DNA of 64,000 nucleotides from positions 806,001 to 870,000 of the forward strand of contig NZ_WOFE01000001.1 in NCBI RefSeq assembly GCF_016881405.1. The letters are read 5' to 3'. The stretch comes from Deefgea chitinilytica (lineage in GTDB: Bacteria > Pseudomonadota > Gammaproteobacteria > Burkholderiales > Chitinibacteraceae). The translations under genes and the position numbers were made by a program. Position 1 is the first letter of the stretch. Every line of letters starts with the position of its first letter. A model generated the notes under the pieces. It did not search any database, was not told where the DNA came from, and saw only the letters and a program-made list of their open reading frames with translations. Positions 9,145-18,607 of this stretch are shown here, one piece after another.

Positions 9145-9804
9145 GTGAATCAAGACTTGGTGATTGCGATTGACGGGCCGTCGGCCTCGGGTAAAGGGAC
9201 TGTGGCTCAGCTTGTTGCGGAGCGTCTCGGGTTTGCTTATTTGGATTCGGGTGCTTTGTATCGATTAACGGCGCTGGCGGCGTTGCAGCAAGGTGTGGCA
9301 TGGACGGATGAGGTGGCGGTCGCTCAAGTGGCGACTGAATTGGATGTTGCCTTTGTTGGTGAACGAATTTTGCTTGCTAGTGCGGATGTTGCACTGGCGA
9401 TCAGGGCGGAGGAGATTGGTTCTGGTGCGTCTCAGGTGGCGGCGCTACCTATGGTGCGAGCTGCTTTGCTTCAGCGTCAGCGTGAGTTTTTGACTGCTCA
9501 AGGCTTGGTGGCGGACGGGCGCGATATGGGCTCAGTGGTGTTCCCATCTGCAAAATTGAAAGTATTTCTCTCGGCGAGTGCTCAAGTAAGGGCCGAGCGG
9601 CGTTATAAGCAATTAATTGGGCGGGGTGAAGAAGCAGATTTGGCTTTGATTACGGCTGATTTGCAATCGCGCGATGATCGGGATCGTCAGCGCGCAGTGG
9701 CGCCACTAGCGCAGTCGGCTGATGCTTTTTTGTTGGAAACGTCGAATATGAATGTTGAGACGGCAGTGGCTCAAATTCTGGATTGGTGGCAATTAAAAAG
9801 ATAA
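9145..9804 (+). CDS. cmk: Cytidylate kinase
   Basis: Phosphorylates CMP/dCMP to the diphosphates. The P-loop 'IAIDGPSASGKGTVAQ' is at the N-terminus, followed by 'YLDSGALYRLTALAA' (nucleotide binding) and 'VADGRDMGSVVFPSAKLKVFLSAS'. I place the start at GTG 9145, preceded by GGAG with seven bases of spacing, which gives 219 residues, the usual length. The frame is open further upstream, but that part has no family similarity. cmk directly before rpsA is a conserved proteobacterial order. Confidence 0.95.
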   Translation: MNQDLVIAIDGPSASGKGTVAQLVAERLGFAYLDSGALYRLTALAALQQGVAWTDEVAVAQVATELDVAFVGERILLASADVALAIRAEEIGSGASQVAALPMVRAALLQRQREFLTAQGLVADGRDMGSVVFPSAKLKVFLSASAQVRAERRYKQLIGRGEEADLALITADLQSRDDRDRQRAVAPLAQSADAFLLETSNMNVETAVAQILDWWQLKR

Positions 9805-9817
9805 TTGCGCTAAACGC

Positions 9818-9846
9818 TTGATAGAGCAAGAATTTTTCCGTACAAT
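9818..9846 (+). promoter_or_regulatory. Sigma-70-type promoter for rpsA
   Basis: TTGATA (9818-9823), a 17-base spacer and TACAAT (9841-9846) form a strong -35/-10 pair in the cmk-rpsA gap. It would start transcription near 9853 and give an rpsA leader of about 110 bases. A dedicated promoter here is expected for a ribosomal protein gene. Confidence 0.75.
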
Positions 9847-9883
9847 TGCCAGATTCGTTTTTGGTAGAGAAGAGCGAAGACTT

Positions 9884-9901
9884 AAAAAGCGCCCGCTTTT
9901 T
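9884..9901 (+). promoter_or_regulatory. Perfect hairpin with U-rich 3' arm in the rpsA leader
   Basis: AAAAAGCG and CGCTTTTT are exact reverse complements separated by two bases (in practice a shorter stem with a four-base loop). It lies in the presumed rpsA leader, about 60 bases before the start. S1 is known to autoregulate through its mRNA leader in other proteobacteria, so this may be part of such an element. It could also act as a weak terminator. The role is inferred. Confidence 0.45.
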
Positions 9902-9960
9902 GAGGTTTATTAACTAACCTGTCGGTGCATCCTGCATTGGCTAATGGAATTTTCCACTAA

Positions 9961-11652
9961 ATGACTATTGATACTATGGAAAGCTTTGCCGCCCTATTTG
10001 AGGAAAGCCTAACCCGTCAAGAAATGCGTTCGGGTGAAGTGATTACTGCAGAAGTGGTTGGTATCGACAACAACTTCGTAACCGTAAATGCTGGTTTGAA
10101 GTCTGAATCTCTGATCCCTCTTGAAGAATTCAAAAACGACAACGGTGAAGTTGACGTTAAGATCGGTGATTTCGTACCTGTTGCGATCGATAGCCTTGAA
10201 AATGGTTACGGCGAAACTAAGCTTTCTCGCGAAAAGGCAAAGCGCCTCGCGTCTTGGATCGAGTTGGAAGACTGCCTCGAACGCGGCGAGATCATGTCTG
10301 GTGTTATTTCTGGCAAAGTAAAAGGCGGCTTGACTGTTATGGTCAATGGCTTGCGTGCTTTCTTGCCAGGTTCATTGGTAGATATTCGTCCGGTTAAAGA
10401 TACCACTCCGTACGAAGGCAAAATGGTTGAGTTTAAAGTCATTAAACTTGATCGTAAGCGCAATAACGTTGTTGTTTCACGTCGTGCAGTCCTCGAAGAT
10501 TCACTGGGTGAAGAACGCTCTAAATTGTTAGAAACCTTGAAAGAAGGTTCTATCGTTAAGGGTATCGTTAAAAATATCACTGACTACGGTGCATTCGTTG
10601 ATCTTGGCGGTATTGATGGCTTGCTCCACATTACTGACTTGGCATGGCGCCGTGTTAAACACCCATCTGAAGTATTGGCAGTGGGTGACGAGCTTGAAGC
10701 TAAAGTTCTCAAGTTCGATCAAGACAAAAACCGTGTATCTCTTGGCTTGAAACAATTGGGCGAAGATCCATGGGTGGGTCTATCACGTCGTTACCCATCG
10801 GGCACTCGCATGTTCGGTAAAGTAACTAACTTGACTGACTACGGTTCATTCGTTGAAATCGAACAAGGCATCGAAGGTTTGGTTCACGTTTCTGAAATGG
10901 ATTGGACTAACAAGAACGTTCACCCATCTAAAGTTGTGTCTTTAGGTGACGAAGTTGAAGTGATGATCTTGGATATCGACGAAGACAAACGTCGTATCAG
11001 CCTTGGCATGAAACAATGCATGGCTAATCCATGGGATGATTTTGCTGAAAACTTCAAGAAAGGCGACAAACTGAAAGGCGCGATCAAATCGATCACTGAC
11101 TTCGGTGTGTTTGTTGGCTTGGCTGGTGGTATTGACGGCTTGGTTCATTTGTCTGACTTGTCTTGGCACGTTGCTGGCGAAGAAGCTGTGCGCAACTTCA
11201 AGAAAGGTGACGAAGTTGAAGCGGTTGTTCTTTCTATTGATGTTGAAAAAGAGCGTATTAGCCTCGGCATCAAACAAATGGAAGGTGATCCATTCAATAA
11301 CTACGTATCTACATCAGACAAAGGTGCGATCGTTAAGGGTACTGTTAAGTCACTTGACGCTAAGGGTGCAACAATCGCTCTAGCTGATGATGTTGAAGGT
11401 TATCTACGCTCGACTGAAGTTTCTCGCGATCGCGTTGAAGATATCCGCACAGTATTGAAAGAAGGCGACGAAGTTGAAGCAGTCATCATCAATGTTGACC
11501 GCAAAAACCGCTCTATCAATCTGTCAATCAAAGCTAAAGATCAAGCCGAGCAAACTGAGGCGATGAGCAAGATCACTGCGAATGATGAGAATGCTGGTAC
11601 AACTAACCTCGGCGCATTGCTAAAAGCAAAATTGTCTGGCTCTGCTGAATAA
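9961..11652 (+). CDS. rpsA: 30S ribosomal protein S1
   Basis: Binds mRNA on the 30S subunit and helps initiation on structured or weak leaders. The 563-residue product has six S1 RNA-binding repeats beginning near residues 25, 108, 195, 280, 366 and 454; repeats 3-5 are the clearest ('[19 protein letters not shown]', '[20 protein letters not shown]', '[20 protein letters not shown]'). Most homologues start at 'M(T)ESFAxLFEESL', so the ATG at 9976 is an alternative start five codons later. Codon use is noticeably more uniform than in neighbours, as expected for a highly expressed gene. ihfB follows after 13 bases. Confidence 0.97.
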   Translation: MTIDTMESFAALFEESLTRQEMRSGEVITAEVVGIDNNFVTVNAGLKSESLIPLEEFKNDNGEVDVKIGDFVPVAIDSLENGYGETKLSREKAKRLASWIELEDCLERGEIMSGVISGKVKGGLTVMVNGLRAFLPGSLVDIRPVKDTTPYEGKMVEFKVIKLDRKRNNVVVSRRAVLEDSLGEERSKLLETLKEGSIVKGIVKNITDYGAFVDLGGIDGLLHITDLAWRRVKHPSEVLAVGDELEAKVLKFDQDKNRVSLGLKQLGEDPWVGLSRRYPSGTRMFGKVTNLTDYGSFVEIEQGIEGLVHVSEMDWTNKNVHPSKVVSLGDEVEVMILDIDEDKRRISLGMKQCMANPWDDFAENFKKGDKLKGAIKSITDFGVFVGLAGGIDGLVHLSDLSWHVAGEEAVRNFKKGDEVEAVVLSIDVEKERISLGIKQMEGDPFNNYVSTSDKGAIVKGTVKSLDAKGATIALADDVEGYLRSTEVSRDRVEDIRTVLKEGDEVEAVIINVDRKNRSINLSIKAKDQAEQTEAMSKITANDENAGTTNLGALLKAKLSGSAE

Positions 11653-11665
11653 GGTATTAGTTAGA

Positions 11666-11950
11666 ATGACCAAATCAGAACTCATCGCGAAACTTGCTGC
11701 ACGTTATCCGCAGTTGGTAGCAAAAGACGCAGAGTTAGCCGTAAAAACGATACTTGATGCGATGGCACGTAGCCTTTCGCAAGGCCAACGTATCGAAATT
11801 CGCGGATTTGGCAGCTTTGACTTGAATTACCGCCCACCAAGAACTGGGCGCAATCCAAAATCTGGCACAAAAGTAGCTGTACCAGAGAAGTTTGTGCCTC
11901 ATTTCAAGGCGGGTAAAGAGCTGCGAGAGCGTGTCGATTTAGACTCGTAA
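11666..11950 (+). CDS. ihfB: Integration host factor subunit beta
   Basis: Small DNA-bending nucleoid protein that pairs with IhfA. The 94 residues show the HU/IHF fold: helical N-terminus ('[17 protein letters not shown]'), '[28 protein letters not shown]' with the DNA-intercalating beta arm, and '[11 protein letters not shown]'. It directly follows rpsA and is closed by a strong terminator, so it marks the end of the cmk-rpsA-ihfB transcript. Confidence 0.97.
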   Translation: MTKSELIAKLAARYPQLVAKDAELAVKTILDAMARSLSQGQRIEIRGFGSFDLNYRPPRTGRNPKSGTKVAVPEKFVPHFKAGKELRERVDLDS

Positions 11951-11968
11951 TCATTAAGCAATTTGCAT

Positions 11969-12001
11969 AAAAAAGGCGACACTTTGCAGTGTCGCCTTTT
12001 T
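11969..12001 (+). terminator. Intrinsic terminator after ihfB
   Basis: A nine-base-pair stem GGCGACACT/AGTGTCGCC with loop TTGC (11975-11996) is followed by a T-run and preceded by an A-run, so it may also act on the opposite strand. It separates ihfB from lapA. Confidence 0.92.
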
Positions 12002-12066
12002 GTTGCATACTAAAAATACGATTACCTTCGATTTACGTTACAATATTAATGAATCTTGGAGATCTT

Positions 12067-12369
12067 ATGCGTTATTTATTTTGGCTCATTAAATTTATTG
12101 GATTTATTCTGCTATTCGGTTTCGCAATGCACAATGCAAACACGGTTCGCTTGAATTTTTACTTGGGTCACTCCTGGGAAGCTCCTTTAGCTCTTATTTT
12201 GTTGGTATTTTTGGTGCTTGGTGCAGCAATTGGTTTGCTAGCTAATTTGGGACAGGTTGTGCGGCTTCGCCGTGAAGTTCTGATGTTGCGCAAGGAAAAG
12301 CGGCAGTCGGCAAGCGAAAAGACAAGCAAAGAAGCGGAAATTCTTACTCCTCCACTTGATGCGATTTAA
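12067..12369 (+). CDS. lapA: Lipopolysaccharide assembly protein A (LapA domain, DUF1049)
   Basis: Small inner-membrane protein with two hydrophobic helices (about residues 4-20 and 38-62) and a charged cytoplasmic tail. The signature 'FGFAMHNANTVRLNFYLGHSWEAPLALILL' is typical of LapA. I place the start at the ATG at 12067, five bases after GGAG; the frame is open further upstream but runs into the ihfB terminator. lapB follows. In E. coli LapA and LapB act together on LPS synthesis by controlling LpxC turnover. Confidence 0.9.
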   Translation: MRYLFWLIKFIGFILLFGFAMHNANTVRLNFYLGHSWEAPLALILLVFLVLGAAIGLLANLGQVVRLRREVLMLRKEKRQSASEKTSKEAEILTPPLDAI

Positions 12370-12386
12370 ATTCCGAAGTTATTGAT

Positions 12387-13559
12387 ATGATAGAAATTCA
12401 ATTTTGGTGGCTTGCCATTCTTCCCGTTTTTTTCGGTTTAGGCTGGTTGGCTGCACGAGTCGACATAAAGCATGTTATTGCAGAGAGTCACTCACTTCCG
12501 CTGTCTTATTTTAAAGCAGTAAACCACCTCTTGGCTGGCGATACTAATAAAGCGATCGATCTTTATATTGATATCGCAAAAAAACACTCAGAAACGATTG
12601 AATTACAAGCAACACTTGGGCAATTATTTCGGCGTAGAGGTGAGCTGGAGCGTGCAATCCGTATGCACCAGAAAATTTTATCCCGTCGAGAATTAGATGC
12701 AAATCAAAAACAACAAATCCAACTTGAGTTGGCAATTGATTTTATTAAAGCGGGTCTGTTTGATCGTGCAGAAACCATTTTGCACGATTTAGCCAATACG
12801 GACTCTGCACGATTGGCGCGCAAAGAGCTGCTTGCAATTTATCAACAAGAGCATGAGTGGCAAAAAGCGATTGCAACGGCAGAATTATTAAGGGATGAAT
12901 CTCATAGTTATCAATTAGAAATTGCGCAGTTTTATTGTGAATTAGCGGCAGAAAGCTTAATTCGTGGGCACCACGACAAAGCGAGCAATGAATTAGAGCT
13001 CGCTCTAAAAGAACATCGGCAATGCGCACGAGCGCGTTTAATGCTGGGTGAAATTGCATTTGAGAAAGCGGATTATGATTTAGCAATTGAGCATTGGCTA
13101 AAGATAGCTACCCATGATGTACACTATTTAGCCTTAGCTGCGCGTTTTATTTTAAATGCCTACCGCGAAAAAGGGCAGCTAAACGAAGGTATTAATTTAC
13201 TGATTCGATTTGTTCAACAAAACCCTGAGTTGGATGCTGTTGATTTAATTTACGAACAGTTGTTAGCTAACTCTGGTGTCGATGCTGCTTATGACTTTGT
13301 GCGTGAACGCTTACGCGAAAATCCGAGTATGCCCGGATTGCGAAAATTATTAGAAGCTCATCTTTTAGTTGCGCCCGATGAGCAAAAGGTTGAATTGGAA
13401 ATTATTAGTAAATTATTGCATGACAATACCCGTACTTACAGTATGTATTATTGCAATGAATGTGGATTTAAAACCCGGCAGTATTTTTGGCACTGTCCAG
13501 GCTGTAACCAGTGGGAAAGTTATGCACCCATTCGAGGTAAAAGTCGAGCAGCTGTTTGA
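12387..13559 (+). CDS. lapB: Lipopolysaccharide assembly protein B
   Basis: Membrane-anchored TPR protein that links LPS synthesis to FtsH-mediated LpxC degradation. The 390 residues have an N-terminal transmembrane helix ('FWWLAILPVFFGLGWLAARVD'), a long run of TPR helices ('QATLGQLFRRRGELERAIRMHQ', 'CARARLMLGEIAFEKADYDLAIEHW'), and a C-terminal rubredoxin-like zinc knuckle with two CxxC pairs ('YYCNECGF' and 'WHCPGCNQWE'). It pairs with lapA upstream; pyrF follows. Confidence 0.94.
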   Translation: MIEIQFWWLAILPVFFGLGWLAARVDIKHVIAESHSLPLSYFKAVNHLLAGDTNKAIDLYIDIAKKHSETIELQATLGQLFRRRGELERAIRMHQKILSRRELDANQKQQIQLELAIDFIKAGLFDRAETILHDLANTDSARLARKELLAIYQQEHEWQKAIATAELLRDESHSYQLEIAQFYCELAAESLIRGHHDKASNELELALKEHRQCARARLMLGEIAFEKADYDLAIEHWLKIATHDVHYLALAARFILNAYREKGQLNEGINLLIRFVQQNPELDAVDLIYEQLLANSGVDAAYDFVRERLRENPSMPGLRKLLEAHLLVAPDEQKVELEIISKLLHDNTRTYSMYYCNECGFKTRQYFWHCPGCNQWESYAPIRGKSRAAV

Positions 13560-13612
13560 GCGTAATAAAGTTTTAATTAGTCTTAATGCTTAATGTATTT
13601 CAGGAATAACTT

Positions 13613-14308
13613 ATGAAAGTTGATTCGCGCATTGTCGTGGCCCTCGATTTTGCATCGGTGCCAGATGCTCTTGCATTTGCTGATACGGTAAATCCTAGCC
13701 TGTGCAAATTAAAAGTGGGCAAAGAACTATTTACCGCGAGTGGTCCAACCTTGGTTGAGCAACTTGTGAAGCGCGATTTTGATGTGTTTTTGGATTTAAA
13801 ATTTCACGATATCCCTAATACCGTCGCACAAGCGTGTAAAGTCGCAGCAAACTTGGGTGTGTGGATGGTGAATGTGCATGCATCGGGCGGCAGAAAAATG
13901 CTTGAAACCACTCGCGAGGCGCTGGAGGGCATGTCGCATCGCCCTTTGCTGATCGCCGTCACAGTGCTAACAAGCATGGGAAATGATGAACTATTAGAAC
14001 TTGGTTTGCCTACTGCAGCACAGCAAGTTGAACGCTTGGCAAAATTAACTCAATCCTGCGGTTTAGATGGTGTTGTTTGCTCCGCTCAAGAGGCTGCGCA
14101 CTTGAAGCAGGTTTGCGGTAGTGAATTTAAACTGGTAACCCCAGGTATTCGCCCGGCAGGTGCGGCGGTCAATGACCAAACCCGCATCATGACCCCTAAA
14201 GCAGCTCTGCTGGCAGGCTCGGATTACTTGGTGATCGGTCGTCCGATTACCCAGAGTGATAATCCTGTTTTGACCTTGCAACAAATTAATGCTGAACTGG
14301 CTGCCTAA
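13613..14308 (+). CDS. pyrF: Orotidine 5'-phosphate decarboxylase
   Basis: Last step of de novo UMP synthesis. The 231-residue TIM barrel shows the catalytic D-x-K-x2-D motif in '[14 protein letters not shown]', the N-terminal '[16 protein letters not shown]' and the phosphate-binding end '[18 protein letters not shown]'. The length is normal. lapB-pyrF-hldA are spaced 53 and 2 bases apart, so pyrF and hldA are probably co-transcribed. Confidence 0.97.
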   Translation: MKVDSRIVVALDFASVPDALAFADTVNPSLCKLKVGKELFTASGPTLVEQLVKRDFDVFLDLKFHDIPNTVAQACKVAANLGVWMVNVHASGGRKMLETTREALEGMSHRPLLIAVTVLTSMGNDELLELGLPTAAQQVERLAKLTQSCGLDGVVCSAQEAAHLKQVCGSEFKLVTPGIRPAGAAVNDQTRIMTPKAALLAGSDYLVIGRPITQSDNPVLTLQQINAELAA

Positions 14309-14310
14309 GC

Positions 14311-15240
14311 ATGCATATTCTTGAACAAAAATTAAAAAGTGCCAAAGTACTGGTCGTTGGCGACGTCATGCTTGATCGTTATTGGTTTGGAGACGTTGAG
14401 CGGATTTCACCTGAGGCACCTGTACCAGTTGCCCGTATCACCAAAACCGACGAGCGAGCAGGGGGCGCAGCGAATGTAGCGCGTAATATTGCCGCACTTG
14501 GCGGTCAAGTTAGGTTGCTTGCCGTCGTGGGTGATGATGAAGCGGGATTAAGCCTAGAGCGCTTACTGGTGGCGCAAGGCGTAGATGCGCTACTGCATCG
14601 TGATAATGAGATTTCAACGACGGTGAAGTTGCGCGTTCTCGCACGCCAACAACAATTGCTACGAATTGATTTTGAAAATAAACCGAGTCATGAAGTCCTC
14701 GCTGCGAAATTGGATGAATTTAAGCAATCCTTACTCGATTGTGATGTCGTGATCTTGTCTGACTATGGTAAAGGCGGCTTGGTACATGTGCAGCAAATGA
14801 TTCTAGCTGCCCGCGCTGCTGGCAAGCCGGTATTGGTTGACCCGAAAGGAAGCGAATATGAATGCTATCGCGGTGCGACCTTATTGACGCCCAATCGCAG
14901 TGAGTTTAGCCAAGTGGCTGGCCACTGGCAAAGCGAAGCGGAGTTAATTCAAAAGGCAAATCAACTGCGGACTGATTTTGATTTGGATGCGCTCTTGGTG
15001 ACGCGTAGCGAAGAAGGGATGACGCTCTTTAGAAAACAGCAAGTGGTGCACAAGCCAACACATGCCCGTGAAGTTTATGATGTTTCGGGTGCTGGCGATA
15101 CAGTGATTGCGACCTTGGGGCTGATGCTGGCAGCCGGATTGGATTTGCCCGAAGCAATGGACTGGTCAAATCGTGCTGCTGGTATTGTGGTGGCGAAACT
15201 GGGTACTGCAGTAGTCAGTGCATCTGAGTTGTTTGCATAG
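14311..15240 (+). CDS. hldA: D-glycero-beta-D-manno-heptose-7-phosphate kinase (RfaE domain I)
   Basis: A PfkB-family sugar kinase that makes heptose 1,7-bisphosphate for the LPS inner core. Motifs are 'VVGDVMLDRYWFGDVERISPEAPVPV', the 'RAGGAANVARNIAALGG' sugar-binding segment and the C-terminal catalytic 'VYDVSGAGDTVIATL' with the GAGD anion hole. The protein is 309 residues long and lacks the second (adenylyltransferase) domain of E. coli HldE, so a separate hldC must exist elsewhere. It follows pyrF after two bases. Confidence 0.94.
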   Translation: MHILEQKLKSAKVLVVGDVMLDRYWFGDVERISPEAPVPVARITKTDERAGGAANVARNIAALGGQVRLLAVVGDDEAGLSLERLLVAQGVDALLHRDNEISTTVKLRVLARQQQLLRIDFENKPSHEVLAAKLDEFKQSLLDCDVVILSDYGKGGLVHVQQMILAARAAGKPVLVDPKGSEYECYRGATLLTPNRSEFSQVAGHWQSEAELIQKANQLRTDFDLDALLVTRSEEGMTLFRKQQVVHKPTHAREVYDVSGAGDTVIATLGLMLAAGLDLPEAMDWSNRAAGIVVAKLGTAVVSASELFA

Positions 15241-15245
15241 AAGGT

Positions 15246-15286
15246 ATTGCTCTAAAGCTATTTTAAAAATTGGCTTTTAGAGCAAT
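15246..15286. terminator. Bidirectional terminator-like hairpin between hldA and the GGDEF gene
   Basis: ATTGCTCTAAAGC (15246-15258) pairs with GCTTTTAGAGCAAT (15273-15286), with one bulged base, across a 14-base AT-rich loop. It lies between two convergent genes, as expected for a shared terminator, though it lacks a long T-run. Confidence 0.6.
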
Positions 15287-15293
15287 ACGTATA

Positions 15294-17081
15294 CTAATCC
15301 AATGTAATTACTCGATTTTTACCTGTTTTTTTGGCTTGGTACATGGCCTGATCTGCTCGTTCTATGCTGGCATCTCGGGTTTCACCTGCTCGATACAGTG
15401 TGACGCCAGCACTGAAAGTAATAAGCATTTTTTCATTATTGTGCATAAAAAAACGCTTTGTTAGCTCACGTTGTACGCGCAGCATAACTTGCACGGCACT
15501 ATCGAGATCGGTGTCTGGCATCAAAACCACAAATTCTTCGCCACCATATCGAGCAACTGTATCCGTTGGTCGCACCAAATCTTTCACGACTTTCACCAAA
15601 TGCACCAGAGCGCTGTCGCCTGCTGCGTGGCCTTGGCTGTCGTTGAGTTTTTTAAAGTTGTCGATATCTAACAAAGCGATGGCCAGTGGTGACGAGGCGC
15701 GCATGGCTCGAGCCGATTCAACCTCATAGGCGTCCTCTAGTCCACGTCGATTTAAGGCGCCAGTTAGCTGATCCTCTCTAACTTTGTCGCTTAATCTACT
15801 TAACTCAGCCTCCAGCTCAGTGACGCGGCGATGCGCTTCGTCGGCTTGTTGGCGGGCTTCGAGTAGATCATCTCTGGAGCGACGAACATCCAGTTGCATG
15901 CTGCGCGTGTCTTGTAATAGGTCTTCCATTACATGACGAATGCTTGTTAGGTCGTTGGCGGAGTCAATTTTTTCTGCATAGGTATTGATCTTGTCGTGAT
16001 ATTTATCAGTACTTTCAGACATATACCCAAGTCGATCAATGAATGAGGTGAGCATGTTTTTGAGTACGGTCTGTGCCTCAACAAGACTATGCTTCACTTG
16101 GCTTTGTTTAAATAAAACTTCTTTTAAACCGACTTCCGCATCATAAATGACTCGCATATCTAATGGTTGCGCCATGATGTGTTGCACTACAGCGATTTGC
16201 CCGCGCACCCATTCGTCATCAACAACAATTGCCGCCATATTATCAGTCAGTAAGCGCAACAAGCCCATTAGGCCATCACAAAGGCGCTGCTCATTGTCAT
16301 TTTCTAATTCCAGCTTGAGCCAGAATTTTCTTAGTCGCGGCAACCATTTTTCCATCATTGCTACGCTGTCAACGGCTTTCGCTTCCAAAGTCATGGCCAA
16401 AGTTTCAGCCTTTAAATCTGGATTGTGTAATAACTTAGTGGCTAGGCCGAACTCTAATGCCTGCGCAAATGCATCGCGCCATTCACGCCAATTAACGACT
16501 TCGTTTGACGTGGATGTGTCCGGTAAGGGGGCACTAAGTTCATCTGCATTGCTAATGCCATCAACAACAGTCGCCGACGCTACCCCTGTTTCGGCCCAGG
16601 CATTAATGAGTCCATTTAATTTCTCATTAAGTACAGTGCTATCTTGCTTAAAATTGAGTAAGACACGATCTAGTGCTTCTTTTTTTCGGCTTGGTGGATA
16701 GCTTGGATTGCGTAAATCCCATTGCAAAATTAGATCGCGGATTAACTCAGACCAGTTTTTAGTCAGACTTGCTTGATCTGCTTGACTACTAATGATGCGA
16801 AAAATAGATTCTGGAATTTCTGACCATTTTTCTTGCTGGATGGCCTGTCGTATTTGTTCAATTTGCCGTGCTGTCGCTGGCGATTGTTGTGGTAAAAGGC
16901 TGAGCGCCTCAATGAGTTCTTTTAAACCAGGGTGAATACGCTCTAATTCTGGTGTTTGGGCGATCTCGTGATAGATTGCCTCATAATGATCAGGTGAAGG
17001 GACCATACGCCTCATCGCTAGTTGCTTGAGCGTTTCTCGAGCGATTTCGGTAGGATTACTCAGTTTGTTCATAATGCGCAT
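15294..17081 (-). CDS. Diguanylate cyclase with long N-terminal helical region
   Basis: Makes the second messenger c-di-GMP from GTP. The C-terminal GGDEF domain carries the active-site motif GGEEF (residues ~513-517), and an RxxD inhibitory site (RPTD, ~504-507) lies five residues before it, so product feedback inhibition is expected. The first ~330 residues are unrecognised and helical, and a coiled coil (~370-430) precedes the catalytic domain. There is no signal peptide or transmembrane segment, so it is probably cytoplasmic. A second Met three codons in is an alternative start. It is transcribed toward hldA and preceded by the ispH terminator. Confidence 0.9.
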   Translation of the reverse strand: MRIMNKLSNPTEIARETLKQLAMRRMVPSPDHYEAIYHEIAQTPELERIHPGLKELIEALSLLPQQSPATARQIEQIRQAIQQEKWSEIPESIFRIISSQADQASLTKNWSELIRDLILQWDLRNPSYPPSRKKEALDRVLLNFKQDSTVLNEKLNGLINAWAETGVASATVVDGISNADELSAPLPDTSTSNEVVNWREWRDAFAQALEFGLATKLLHNPDLKAETLAMTLEAKAVDSVAMMEKWLPRLRKFWLKLELENDNEQRLCDGLMGLLRLLTDNMAAIVVDDEWVRGQIAVVQHIMAQPLDMRVIYDAEVGLKEVLFKQSQVKHSLVEAQTVLKNMLTSFIDRLGYMSESTDKYHDKINTYAEKIDSANDLTSIRHVMEDLLQDTRSMQLDVRRSRDDLLEARQQADEAHRRVTELEAELSRLSDKVREDQLTGALNRRGLEDAYEVESARAMRASSPLAIALLDIDNFKKLNDSQGHAAGDSALVHLVKVVKDLVRPTDTVARYGGEEFVVLMPDTDLDSAVQVMLRVQRELTKRFFMHNNEKMLITFSAGVTLYRAGETRDASIERADQAMYQAKKTGKNRVITLD

Positions 17082-17142
17082 TCTTGGATTTACTGGATGA
17101 AATCATTATAGGGAAGGTTTGGCACAAATCAGTCTTATCCAT

Positions 17143-17169
17143 AAAAAAAACGCCACGATGAACGTGGCG
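17143..17169 (-). terminator. Intrinsic terminator after ispH
   Basis: On the minus strand CGCCACG-TTCAT-CGTGGCG is followed by eight Ts. It ends the ribF-ileS-lspA-ispH operon and separates it from the GGDEF gene. Confidence 0.9.
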
Positions 17170-17189
17170 CTTTGTGCTTAGTTAGACAC

Positions 17190-18125
17190 TTAAGACAGCA
17201 AGCCTTTCGGCAAAGAAAAAATCACATTTTCTTCAATGCCGTCCATAGCTGTGACCGAGTTAGCGCCAAATTCTTGAATTTTGGAAATCACTCTTTGCAC
17301 CAATACATCGGGAGCAGATGCTCCGGCAGTGATTCCTACTTTGCCCTTGCTGGCAAACCAAGCTGGGTTCAGCTCGGTTTCGTTGTCGACCATATAAGCA
17401 TCGATCCCGAGGCTGCTGCCAACTTCACGTAGACGGTTGGAGTTTGAGCTATTCGGCGAGCCAACTACGACTAAAATATCCACATCGCGTGCGAGCTGCT
17501 TCACCGCATCTTGGCGGTTTTGCGTGGCGTAGCAGATGTCGTCTTTTTTGGGGCCGACAATATCAGGGAAGCGGGCGCGCAACGCTTCGATGACAATTTG
17601 TGCATCATCGACTGAGAGCGTGGTTTGCGTGACATATGCCAATTTGCTCGCATCGGCGACGTTTAAGGTATCAACATCTTGCGGCTCTTCAACCAAATGC
17701 ATTCCGGCCTGTGCCTGTCCCATTGTGCCTTCGACTTCGGGGTGGCCTTTGTGGCCAATCATGATGATTTCAAATCCTTGCTCACGCAAACGTTTTACTT
17801 CAAGATGAACCTTCGTTACGAGCGGGCAGGTGGCATCAAAAATATTCAAACCGCGTTCAGCTGCCTCGGCGCGTACCGCTTGTGATACGCCATGCGCGGA
17901 AAAAATGAGCGTATTGCCAGCAGGCACGTCACATAAATCTTCAATAAAAATGGCGCCTTTGTTTTTCAGATCTTCAATCACAAATTTATTGTGCACCACT
18001 TCATGCCGAACATAAATTGGTGCACCGTACTTTTCTAGCGCCTTTTCAACAATCGCAATCGCACGATCAACGCCCGCGCAAAAGCCGCGTGGTTGCGCCA
18101 GAATAATATTCATTGGTTTATTCAT
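17190..18125 (-). CDS. ispH: 4-hydroxy-3-methylbut-2-enyl diphosphate reductase
   Basis: Last enzyme of the non-mevalonate isoprenoid pathway, an iron-sulfur protein. The three cluster cysteines are visible in '[12 protein letters not shown]', '[11 protein letters not shown]' and '[11 protein letters not shown]'. The 311-residue length is typical. The start overlaps the lspA stop by 4 bases (ATGA); an ATG four codons later ('[11 protein letters not shown]') is an alternative start. It is the last gene of the ribF-ileS-lspA-ispH operon. Confidence 0.96.
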   Translation of the reverse strand: MNKPMNIILAQPRGFCAGVDRAIAIVEKALEKYGAPIYVRHEVVHNKFVIEDLKNKGAIFIEDLCDVPAGNTLIFSAHGVSQAVRAEAAERGLNIFDATCPLVTKVHLEVKRLREQGFEIIMIGHKGHPEVEGTMGQAQAGMHLVEEPQDVDTLNVADASKLAYVTQTTLSVDDAQIVIEALRARFPDIVGPKKDDICYATQNRQDAVKQLARDVDILVVVGSPNSSNSNRLREVGSSLGIDAYMVDNETELNPAWFASKGKVGITAGASAPDVLVQRVISKIQEFGANSVTAMDGIEENVIFSLPKGLLS

Positions 18126-18607
18126 TTAGAAACAAACTCCGGTTTCTTAAAGCTATCAATCACCATCAAGACCGCCCCGATGCAAATGGCCGAATCAGCA
18201 ATATTAAATGCGGGGTAATACCAGCGATGATTCCAGTGAAATAATAGAAAATCAATCACATGACCAAATACCATCCGATCAATCGCGTTGCCCAAGGCTC
18301 CCCCCAAAATTAAAGACAGCGCAATGGCATAGCGTGTTTCGGCCTGATGCTTTTTGATTAAAAACACCAACACTACCGACACAACGAGTGCAAGGCCGGT
18401 AAAGAAATAGCGCTGCCAGCCACCTGCATCGGCCAGAAATGAAAACGCTGCGCCGGGGTTGTAGCGTAAAGTCAGGTCAAAAAAGCCTGGGATGACGGTT
18501 CTGACTTCGGCGTACTCAAAAAGTGCCTCAATGCCGTGTTTGGTTGCTTGATCTAAAATCAATACCATGAACGCTAATAACAAAAAATGAATAAAGCGCT
18601 TAGGCAT
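18122..18607 (-). CDS. lspA: Lipoprotein signal peptidase
   Basis: Inner-membrane aspartic protease that cleaves prolipoprotein signal peptides before the lipidated Cys. The 161-residue form starting at '[13 protein letters not shown]' has four hydrophobic helices and the catalytic aspartates Asp110 ('GNAIDRM') and Asp138 ('FNIADSAI'). The frame is open upstream into ileS, but that extension has no family similarity. The start lies inside the last codons of ileS (8-base overlap). NlpD in this window is a plausible substrate. Confidence 0.95.
   Translation of the reverse strand: MPKRFIHFLLLAFMVLILDQATKHGIEALFEYAEVRTVIPGFFDLTLRYNPGAAFSFLADAGGWQRYFFTGLALVVSVVLVFLIKKHQAETRYAIALSLILGGALGNAIDRMVFGHVIDFLLFHWNHRWYYPAFNIADSAICIGAVLMVIDSFKKPEFVSK

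Noticed and set aside
15364-16701. Plus-strand open frames up to 184 residues opposite the GGDEF gene
   Set aside because: The minus strand has clear family motifs throughout; the plus-strand products show none.
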